A DNA stretch of 38,942 nucleotides from positions 1-38,942 of the forward strand of contig CALSCQ010002031.1 in NCBI GenBank assembly GCA_943704525.1. The letters run 5' to 3'. Positions 9,501-18,032 of the stretch are shown piece after piece. Every line of letters begins with the position of its first letter. Positions within the stretch are counted from its first letter, which is position 1. The DNA comes from Pigoraptor vietnamica (taxonomy: Eukaryota; Opisthokonta; Filasterea). Below the pieces are notes generated by a model. The model was not told where the DNA came from. It saw only the letters and a program-made list of their open reading frames with translations, and did no database searches. The position numbers were made by a program, and so were the translations under genes.

Positions 9501-12259
9501 AATCGGCCTCTACTCTGCTGACGCGAGCGTATAATTCGACGTGCTGCGACCTCGTCCTGACGGCGACGCTGAGCGATCGCAACGCAGGCGCGGAGATGGT
9601 CATCTCGCGCGATTCGCGGACGACGCTCACGCCTCCCCTGCGCCTGGCGGGTTGCGTCAATACGACGCTGTCGCCCGTGTCCGCGTGCTCGGTCGCCGAG
9701 CTCTCGCTCAGGGACTTTGTCATGCGCCCTGCACCGGCCATTCTTGGGCAGCCCGTCGTCGTCGCCGGCACCGTCTCTCTCGACTCGTGGCGCGGCATTG
9801 GCGATTCAATCGGTCGCGTGCACGTGTCGCTCAAGGTGCCGGCGGGCGCCACCGTCAAGACGGACGCGAGCACGAACGTCGACTGCCGCGTCGCGAGTCC
9901 CTCGGTGCCTTCGTCGTCGTCTGACAACGTTGGCGTGGGAGCCGGCGTCGTGGCCATCGACTGCTACCTCCAATCTGAGCCAGGACCCGCGCGCCGCCTG
10001 CACCCCTTTGAGGTGTCGCTGGACACGTCCCGTGTGGACCTCGTGTCGAAGGCGATCGCCGTCTCTGCCACGCTGATTGCGAACATACGGGAGACTCGCC
10101 TCGACGACAATGTCGGTTCGGCTTCTGTCGACGTCGCTCCGGCGAAGGTGGTTCTCACGAGCGCGCCCTCCGCGTCGCGCGTCGTCGGCAGCTACCCCTT
10201 CTCGTTTGTCGCGATCGCGCTGAACAAGGGCGGGCGCGGCGCGTTTGGAATGGGCGTGTCGCTCGTGTTTCCCGTCTTGGACGCCTACGTCGGCGCTATT
10301 GCCGTGGATGGCGGCTCGTGCGGCGACATGTCTTCCGGCGGTGTGCTAGTGTGCACCGCGGACGTAATTCCTCCCGGCGGTGCGCTGACCGTGCGCGTGT
10401 CTGGCGTGCCGCGCGGCGTCTCTGACAAGGACGGCGCGATTTCCATGACTGCGTCCATCTCGAGCGATCGCGAGGGGTCGGCAGATCCTACGGCGGCGTC
10501 GTCGTTGACGTCACTGAGGCGAACTCTGCCCAAGTCGGCCTACACGACTCCGCGTCAGACGGACGACAGTGACGTTGGGTGGGCTTTGTTTATCGGCGTG
10601 TTCTGCGGCCTCATTTTTCTGGTCCTATTCTTCGCGGGCCTCTACTATCTCGGGCTGCTGCACCGCCGCCCTTCGCCGCCCTGGGAGATGCTCTTCACGC
10701 CGGAAGAGCGCGCCAAGGACGAGGAGAAGCGGCGCAAGAAGGAGGAGGCGAGACTTGCCGCCAAGCTGGCCGAGGAGGAGCGCAAGGCGGAGCTGCTTGC
10801 GCGGAAGCGGCGCGGGTCCGACACGGACTACGGACGTGGCGTCGGGGATATCACCGTGTCCGCCGCCGAGATCGCGATGGAACCCGGCACGCTCCAGCGC
10901 CGGTTCTCGATCGGCGCGCTCCCCTCCGCCGTCATGCGCTCGCAGGAGGAGCACGAGGAGAAGAAAATGCGCCGCGCGTCGTCGGTGCCGGATTTCATTG
11001 CGCTGTTTGTGCCGCCCCCGCCGAAAGGCAAGGAGAGGGCCAAGGAACCGGAGGCCAAGCAGACCAAGGCCGCCCCGCACGTGTACGAGGACGTCGGCCC
11101 GTCGTCGACGCCCAAGGCCGCGCCGAAGGTCCACGTCTACGAGGACATTGGGCCGACGCCCGCAAAGGCGCCACCCGTGTACGAGGAAGTCGGGCCAGTG
11201 ATCGCTGCGGCAGCGGGGATAGCGGTGTCTCCGTCGGCCGCCAAGTCGCCCAAGAAGACTGTTGCGTTCAAAGGCACCATCAAGGACGACCCAAACAAGA
11301 AGCAGTTCCCGAAGGAGGGCAAGGAATCTGCGCCGCCGCCAATGACAGAGTCGCCGTCCGGCAGCGGCAGCGGCAGCGGCAGCGACGAGGAGGATGAGGG
11401 CCGCCGCCTCCCCACGGGGGCCGTTGACGTGGCGTTGGCCTTGCGCGTCAAGGCCGAGGAGATGTCTGGTACGCGCGAGCGCGTGGACACGAACGAGTTT
11501 GGGACGGTTGCGCGCGCTGCCGTCGCCGACTTCCGAAAGTCGATGGCTGCGCTCGAATCGCTCGATGGTGTCCTGACGGAGACGCTAGACGCGTCCGGTT
11601 CTTCTGCGCCGTCGACGCTTTCGAAGGCGCCCGCGGAGGTCTCCGCCGTGTCTGCCGCGGCACTGAGCGAGAAGCTGGAGAAGGAGAGCGCGCAACAGAA
11701 GGCGGCGTCGACGATGTACGCCACGCCCATCAAGCACAAGGGAGGAGACCACGCGTACGAGGAGCTCGATCCCTTGCCCGCACCTTCTGGCTATGCCCAG
11801 GTCGTCTTTGATAAGACGAAGGAGGGCTCGTCGTCGCCCGCACCCGCGCCAAAGGCGGATGCTGCGCCACTGCCACCGCCGCCCGCACCTAAAGTTGAAG
11901 AGCCGGCCGCTCCCCCGCCCCCTCCCCCGGCGCCCAAGATGGAAGAGCCTGTTGCAGCGCCTCCGCCTCCTCCACCCGCACCCAAAGTGGAGGAGCCGGT
12001 CGCTGCTCCCCCTCCCCCTCCCCCGGCGCCCAAGATGGAAGAGCCGGCCGCGGCGCCGCCTCCACCACCGCCCGCGCCTCCCGCTGCTGGTCCCCCTCCG
12101 CCACCAGCGCCGCCCGTTGCCGCTGGACCGCCGCCTCCCCCGGCACCTCCCGCTGCGGGTCCCCCTCCGCCTCCCCCGGCACCTCCTGCTGCTGGACCTC
12201 CGCCGCCCCCCGCGCCACCGGCCGCTGGACCGCCGCCTCCCCCGCCGCCGCCCATGTGA
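6555..12259 (+). CDS. Integrin alpha subunit with giant cytoplasmic tail
   Basis: Single-pass adhesion receptor chain. Exons: 6555-6730, 6911-7896, 8010-8087, 8275-8389, 8546-8766, 8897-9103, 9225-12259 (4818 nt, 1605 residues). Signal peptide about residues 1-26. FG-GAP propeller repeats follow with cation loops DGDGLDDVVVG (382-392) and DVDLDGLMDFAVGAP (518-532), plus less canonical loops such as DLTKMDGF near 585. A Ser/Ala/Thr-rich, mucin-like insertion covers about 183-240. After the propeller come beta-sandwich leg regions (about 610-1030), then a membrane span at about 1045-1072. The juxtamembrane GFFKR is degenerate (LGLLHRR). The tail of about 530 residues has a Lys/Glu-rich start, three VYE[D/E][V/I]GP motifs (Y1215, Y1233, Y1247), a related AYEELDP (Y1439), and a proline-rich end (about 1473-1605) of PAPK[V/M]EEP and AGPPPPPAPP repeats. 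Metazoan alpha tails are usually only tens of residues. The neighbour integrin beta is the natural partner. Family assignment is firm; tail function is inferred. Confidence 0.92.
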
Positions 12260-12811
12260 GGGCCGTGGAGGAGACTAGGATCGGTGTGAGGCATCTGTAG
12301 TATGTGCATAGTGCATTCTGCGTGATTTGAGCCAGACTTTTCAATCTGCATTAAAGCGCGCGCTTTCGTTTTGCCACAAAGAAAAAAATGTTTCCCCGCT
12401 CTCGGCAGAAAAAGCAGCCCGAGTGGGAGGGGCACGCTTAGTAAGGCCCCACCATTCCACAGATCTCGATATGGCAAAAAGAAGCGTCTAAGTTTGGGCG
12501 CGACGCCTTCCCCAAGTTCCTATTTTATACAGATATTTCTTGAGAAGCTTTATTAGGCAATTATTGGCAGGAAAAAAGAAGACATTTATGGCAAATATTG
12601 GGTCAAGTTGCCCATGTCTGTGACAACTGGAAGGCGTTTGTTCGGCGTGAAGGTGTGCGAAGACGAGAAAGCCGCAGACACTTCCGCACGCATGAACACC
12701 CCACACCCACACACACAGCAACACACACACAGACGCTGCACAGTATAGCGCGCGCGAAAGGGGCCACGCAGGCGCCATTTTCACGCGGTTCGATCGATCA
12801 AACGTCACTCA

Positions 12812-12839
12812 CTGTCAAAATTTTGACACATTTTGACAG
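12812..12839. repeat. Nested inverted repeats (TGTCAAAATTTTGACA)
   Basis: A perfect 16-base palindrome at 12813-12828 is followed at once by a second copy of its right arm (ATTTTGACAG at 12830-12839), so two alternative hairpins share the left arm CTGTCAAAAT. Role unknown. Confidence 0.6.
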
Positions 12840-13589
12840 CCGGGGGTTCTCAAGTGGCGGAAAACGCGAAGGTGCGTTGGCCGGGAACGTCCTTTACGGG
12901 CTTTGAAAATTCTGTGCATGATAGTGCGTGGTCCATAGTGTCGCGGGCCGCTTATCTCTGTCGGTGAATCTGTGTACTGATGAGCCCGGCCGGGGCTGTC
13001 GTGAGCGGGCTGCTCGAAACTGATTCAATTTTCTCCGTACGCCGCAGCGGGCTCCCGTAAGCTAAACTCGACGTGGGTTTCATAAAACAGGCCGCGACGG
13101 CCTCCGAGAACGAACTGTTGGTTGATTTGGTGAGTCCCTGAAACTGAAGCAGCCCCGCGCGGGCCGGCCGTGGGCCACCGGCGCCGCATGTCGACTGTGG
13201 GCTGCATATAAAAATTTCTTAATTACTGCAATCAGTTTGCACGGCTCCTGGGAGCGTCTGTGCACGTGTGTCGTAATGCGTTCCAAAGTTACTTCCGGCG
13301 GCATGAATGATGTCGTAAGTTTGTGTGCATGCTTCTTGCCGGCCCCGGCCCGGCGCATGCAGCTGCAGGACATGTTATCTGAATTCTAACTTACTCCGCT
13401 TCATTTGCCGTAGGTCTCCGGACTGCTTTGACCTTATGACGACGTCATTGCCGACTAAGGGGAGGAGACCGGCTCTTCTCGCTAGCGGCGCGCTGCGCGA
13501 CACGACGTGTAATGCTGCGTGACACATGAACCGACGTTTGTTGCGCGGGCACTAATAGGCCCAGTGCGGGCCGTTGGCCTCCGTGAGAG

Positions 13590-13594
13590 CCAAT
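13590..13594 (+). promoter_or_regulatory. CCAAT box upstream of GT49 gene
   Basis: GAGCCAATCAGCG matches the NF-Y consensus core (CCAATCA/G) and lies 49 bases before the first in-frame ATG. NF-Y binding to such boxes is established knowledge; its use here is inference. Confidence 0.45.
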
Positions 13595-13642
13595 CAGCGC
13601 CTGTCCTCGGCTGCCCTACAGTCCAGCGCGGAACGCGGACGG

Positions 13643-15638
13643 ATGGAATCGTGTCTCTGTGCCAGCATGGCACGCGCAGTGGCCGTGCGCGCCCTCAGGC
13701 TCCACGTGCAGGCGATCAAGATCTTCGTCGCGATCATCGCGCTCGGGCTCGTGCTCTTCTTCTACTCTGCGTCCCGCGAAGCCTCCGTGTCCACGCGCAT
13801 CACAATCTACCAGTTCTCGACAGCCATGCGACACCGCGCGCACGCCGCTGGCGGCACCGCGGTGATATCTCGGGACCCTTCTGCTGAAGCGTTGAACCAC
13901 GGCGAAGGGCAGAGCAGGATGGCGTCCGTCTCCGTGCGCCAGAACGACATGCCCGCCGTGTTGCCAGAGTCTACGGTCGTGCGTGTCGTCGAGGCCTTGA
14001 CGCACGTGCCCGTCTCCCCCTTTGAAGAGCGAGACACGGCAAAGCTGCCGCACCAAGCAGTGTGGCAGTCGATCGCCGACGCTTTTCGGACTGCGCCACC
14101 CCCGGGCCTTCCAGCAGTTGCCAGCGACGCCGTTGCATCAAACGATACGTCGGGCGTGGTCCCGGGATGGAACGGCCCTCACCCCCCTCCCCCGCGACTG
14201 CGTCTTTCGATTACAGAGCTCGCAAACGGCCTCACGCTCCTGCCGGACGACGTCGTCTTGTGTCTGTCGGCGACGGTCGACATGATCGACTCGATGGCGC
14301 GGGTGCGGGCGGGGTGGAACGGACCCGCCGCGCTCGGCATCTTCTGCACGCACCAGACGTGCGTGGACGAGGTGTACGCCAACTTGCTGCATCTCGCTGG
14401 CCGCGTGCGCAACACGGCCGTCGTCGTCGTGCTCGCCGACCCGAGCGTGCTCTATCCCATCAATGCGATGCGCAACATCGTCGCCGACTACGTCCCCGCT
14501 GGACGGGGGTACGGCGTGCTGTGGCTGGACTCCGACATGCTCCTTTCCGACGGCTCGTATGAGGTCATTCGCCGCGCGTACGTCGAAGGTCGCGCCGCCA
14601 ACGCCGTGGAGAGGCGCCTGCTGGTGATCCCCTGTTTTGAGTTCGGGACGAACTCGTACGACATTGACCACGCGAACCCCGACACGATACCGCGGAACAT
14701 GCTTGCGCTTATTCGCCTGGCGCGACAGGGCCTTCTGCGGCCATCCAAGATGCGGTACTACCCGCAGGGGCACAGGTGTGTTGGGGGCGCACTGCAGTTG
14801 CATCGCACGCTGAACTGACGAGCGCCGTGTGCCCGGCCGTCTGTGTCAGAAGCTGGTTCCCTCTGCATTCACCCTCTCGCCACGTTCACTCACCATCATT
14901 CCTTGTGTTCGTCGCGCTTGCAGTTGCACCGAGTATCGCCGGTGGGTTTTCGGCGACGACAAAGTGCCGTGGAAGCAGTCCACGTACAACTGGGAGTACG
15001 AGCCATTCTTCGTCGTTAACAAGACGGACGATCTGCCCGGTCTCGACGAATCGTACAGCTTTTGGGGCGGCGACAAGCAGTCCATGTGCCTGCTCCTCTA
15101 CTCGACCGGGTATCGCTTCTACACGGTACCGATGGTCTTCAGCGTGCACATGGCGCATCCCGACCGACGCAAGACGGCGACGGCCGCAGGCGAGGCGCAG
15201 ATCATCGCGAATCGTCGCATGTTCGCCGACTTCCGCCGAGAGGTCGCGCACCGCTACAAGATCGACGTCGACAGCCTCGCGTTCAAGCGCGTGGGCTTCC
15301 CCAAGTACACCATCCCGGAACGGCTGCGTGCTGTGGGAAGTGGCGTCCCACTCCGCGTCCGAGAAGCGCACAAGCCACAGTACTTGCAGCCCTCCGCCAA
15401 TGGCGCGGACGCACCGCAGGGGAACGAGTCGAGAGAGGGTGTGATGCCAATCACACTGAAGCGACGCCAGCGCGTGACAGGAGATGATGCGCGCGAAGGA
15501 TCTGCGGCGGACATTGGGCGCATCCCTCGTCGGCGCCTTGCTCGGCCTCCGCCTGCCGGGGTTGAGCCCGATCCCCCTCGAGATCTCGTGCACGTGCCTG
15601 CAGCGCACGACCCGGCTGAGGGAAAGAAGGAGCCGTGA
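13643..15638 (+). CDS. Type II membrane glycosyltransferase, GT49 (LARGE/B4GAT1-like)
   Basis: Exons 13643-14775 and 14924-15638, 615 residues. The start is the first ATG of the frame; a second ATG at 13667 has a slightly better context and would lose eight residues. A short basic N-terminus precedes a signal anchor at about residues 24-44, as in Golgi enzymes. A DxD-type motif, LWLDSDM (D296, D298), fits the metal-nucleotide-sugar site. After it come the family-like blocks YEPFFVV, DESYSFWGGDK and FSVHMAH, which resemble the acceptor half of GT49 proteins (WEP, YG.dk, H..H). In animals GT49 domains build the xylose-glucuronate chains on dystroglycan. The C-terminal 150 residues are basic, Pro-rich and not recognisable. 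It lies downstream of integrin alpha on the same strand. The GT49 call rests on remembered motif patterns; the acceptor here is unknown. Confidence 0.7.
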
Positions 15639-16205
15639 GGCTCGCGAAAACGCGGGAGCGCTATGTGATGGAATGAATAACCAACTGAATCTGACACGCT
15701 GATTAGAGTACCAGACAGTTCCGCTCCGTCGGCTGTGGACGCTTTTGGCCAATTCGTATTCGCTAAAGCATTTAGTTGACCCACGAGCTCGATGTGATAT
15801 GGCGACCCTGCAGAGCCTTGAAAGCGAGGAGGACACGCACAGGCACACGCGCACACAGTAAATGAGGACGGAGGACGCGGCACACACACACACACACTCT
15901 GCAAGTGTAACAGTGTCCCGAGGGTCCGATGGCTCGGGTTGTCACGTGACTTGCGCTTTCGGATTGGGGCAGAGGCGCGCGCTGTGATTGGTCCAAACAG
16001 CGGCAGTAATTTTTCCCTCTGCGTTCGGAGTGTGTCGGAGGCTAAAAATGTGCGCAGACACGCGCCCACACACACTCACACACATACACACGCATACCGC
16101 GCGCCTATTGTGTAACCCTCCCACGCAAGTACTTCTCTCGACCCGCCACCTATTTTTTATTTTTCTCTTTTGGCTTTTGCTTGTGCTTCGTCAGAAAGGC
16201 CAAAG
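15639..16205. promoter_or_regulatory. Intergenic region and presumed promoter of GH28-like gene
   Basis: No gene is supported. CCAAT core words occur at 15749-15753 and, inverted, at 15987-15991 (GTGATTGGTCC). TGTAACA lies at 15906-15912. Short CA tracts are at 15883-15896 and 16069-16090. A pyrimidine-rich run at 16150-16175 lies just before the start codon region, where transcription may begin. Confidence 0.45.
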
Positions 16206-17570
16206 ATGCGTGCCGCAGTGACTTTTGCGTGCGTCATTCTCGCGCTGTGCGCGGCGCACTCGCACGCGGCCGTGAACAACATTCTGGACTATGGCGCCGT
16301 GGCGAACGACGACAGCGATGCCGCGTGCACGGCCAATTCGAACGCGATTCTAAAGGCGCTCCTTGCGGCGAATGCAACCGCACCTTCGGATCCCGTGCGC
16401 GAGGCCCTCGTGCCCGCGGACGCAAAGTTCTGCGTGCGGAACACGACGGCGAGCGGCCTCTTCTCCGTGACGCTGCGCATTGACGGCTACCTCATCCTCT
16501 CCAACAATCGCAAGGCGTGGCCGAAGGACGGCGACGCCGGGTGCGGGCTCGCGGCGATCCAGATTGCCGACACGGTCGGTGTGACGATCACGGGCAACGG
16601 CCTTATCGACGGGCAGGGCTACAACTGGTGGTGGGACACGATTCTCACGGGGACGGACGACCGCCCGTCGCTGATTTGGCTGTACCAGTGCACGGATATT
16701 GTCATGACGGACCTCCGCATGCGCGACTCGCCGCTGTACCACGTCTACATGAACGACATTGTGCGCGCGCACGTGCGGAACGTCGACATTCGCGTCGACG
16801 TCACGAAGCAGAAGGAGCTTCTTGGACAGCACGGCCTCCTCTCGGAGCTCGGCATCCCTACTTTCCCGCTCAACACGGACGGCATCGACCCCGCGGGCAG
16901 CGACGTCCTGATCGAGAACGTGACGATCATCAACTTTGACGACGCCGTCGCCGTCAAGCCGACGCGCGTGGGCCGTCGTTACTCGTCGTGCAGCAGCAAC
17001 ATTACGGTGCGGGACGCGTACGTGGAGTACGGCGTCGGCATGACGATTGGCTCTGTGCCTCCCAACCCCAACGTCAACTGCGTGCGCAACGTGACCTTCG
17101 AGCGCATCCGCTTCAAGAACGCGCTCAAGGCCATCTACGTCAAGTCGAATCCGGGGACGGCGGGGACGGGCATCATCGACAACATCACGTATCGCGACAT
17201 CACGGTCGACGGGAGCCTCTGGTACCCGATCTTCATCGGTCCCCAGCAGCAGAAGCAGCCCCGCACCAACGGCACCGGCTGCTCGTTCCTCTTCCCCGTC
17301 GTCAAGGCGTGTCCCACGCAGCCGCGAGTCGCCATGACGAACATTCGTCTGGAGAACGTGCACATGACAGGCGGCGTCTTCCTTCCTGGCGTGATCCTCT
17401 GCGACCCCGCGCAGCCGTGCTCCGGTTTCGAGTTTTTGAACGTCACAAACACTGGCGAGTTTGTCGTTCAGAAGGACTACTATTGCCAGAACGTCGTGAG
17501 CTCGACGACGTCGAACTCGAAGCCGGCCGTGCCGTGCTTTAGCGAAGTGCCTCCGCCCAGCGACGACTGA
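16206..17570 (+). CDS. Secreted GH28-like (polygalacturonase-family) beta-helix protein
   Basis: Single exon, 454 residues. A clear signal peptide (about 1-20, hydrophobic VTFACVILALCAAHSHA) indicates secretion. The body has the parallel beta-helix pattern of the pectin-lyase-like superfamily, opening with ILDYGAVAND and a GNGLIDGQG turn. GH28 hydrolases cleave alpha-1,4-galacturonan or related polymers using NTD, DD, GHG and RIK motifs. NTDGID (N223-D225) and FDDAVAVK (D245, D246) are present, but the GHG site reads GVGMTIGS (G276-V277-G278) and the RIK site reads YVK (311-313), so the family's histidine and arginine are missing. Several N-x-S/T sequons suit a secreted glycoprotein. The intronless structure contrasts with most neighbours and could reflect retroposition or horizontal transfer. 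Family is confident; pectinolytic activity is doubtful. Confidence 0.85.
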   Translation: MRAAVTFACVILALCAAHSHAAVNNILDYGAVANDDSDAACTANSNAILKALLAANATAPSDPVREALVPADAKFCVRNTTASGLFSVTLRIDGYLILSNNRKAWPKDGDAGCGLAAIQIADTVGVTITGNGLIDGQGYNWWWDTILTGTDDRPSLIWLYQCTDIVMTDLRMRDSPLYHVYMNDIVRAHVRNVDIRVDVTKQKELLGQHGLLSELGIPTFPLNTDGIDPAGSDVLIENVTIINFDDAVAVKPTRVGRRYSSCSSNITVRDAYVEYGVGMTIGSVPPNPNVNCVRNVTFERIRFKNALKAIYVKSNPGTAGTGIIDNITYRDITVDGSLWYPIFIGPQQQKQPRTNGTGCSFLFPVVKACPTQPRVAMTNIRLENVHMTGGVFLPGVILCDPAQPCSGFEFLNVTNTGEFVVQKDYYCQNVVSSTTSNSKPAVPCFSEVPPPSDD

Positions 17571-18032
17571 TGAAAGGGCGGCGCTGCGTCACGTGTATAA
17601 AAGCAAATGTCACTGTCATGAGAGCAAAGTATGTCCCAACGCAAATCATGATCGCCGCTGCCATCTCAAACGCTCGTCGCACACACTTCACGCACATTCA
17701 TTCAACCCTCACCATGCATTACAATGTAACTTCCACCTACTGCGTACAACTGATGACGCAAAGACGTCTAATACCACAATTAAGCCGATTTTATCCTTGT
17801 AAAATTCTGTTTGAATCTAATAGTCAAGTCATATTCATGGAAAGGACAGAAGAACCTACTAATATTCAAATTTGAAAATCCACTCCATTTCACTCATTCC
17901 TCCCGTCGTCGGCGTTAACACATCTCTCTCTTCTCTGTGTGTCGCGAATTCCCTCTTCATTCGCAGTCCCATATCCGCGCCATTGTGCGTTATTGTGCGT
18001 TGTGCGTGCAAGCGCTCGTTATCTGAGAGAGG
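17571..18032. other. Intergenic region, AT-richer, between GH28-like and ATG14-like genes
   Basis: Nothing coding is seen. It holds the 3' end of the GH28-like gene and the promoter of the ATG14-like gene. The base composition drops to AT-rich at 17720-17880, and there is a small inverted repeat TTACAATGTAA at 17719-17729. The ATG14-like start has a leader rich in CT just upstream. Confidence 0.55.

Larger units (their letters stand above)
12260..13642. other. Intergenic region between integrin alpha and GT49 gene
   Basis: The integrin alpha 3' untranslated region lies at the left end, with a candidate poly-A signal ATTAAA at 12350-12355. The middle has an A/T-richer stretch (12460-12610) and nested inverted repeats at 12812-12839. 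The right end is the presumed promoter of the GT49 gene, with a CCAAT box at 13590-13594. No gene is supported. Confidence 0.6.
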
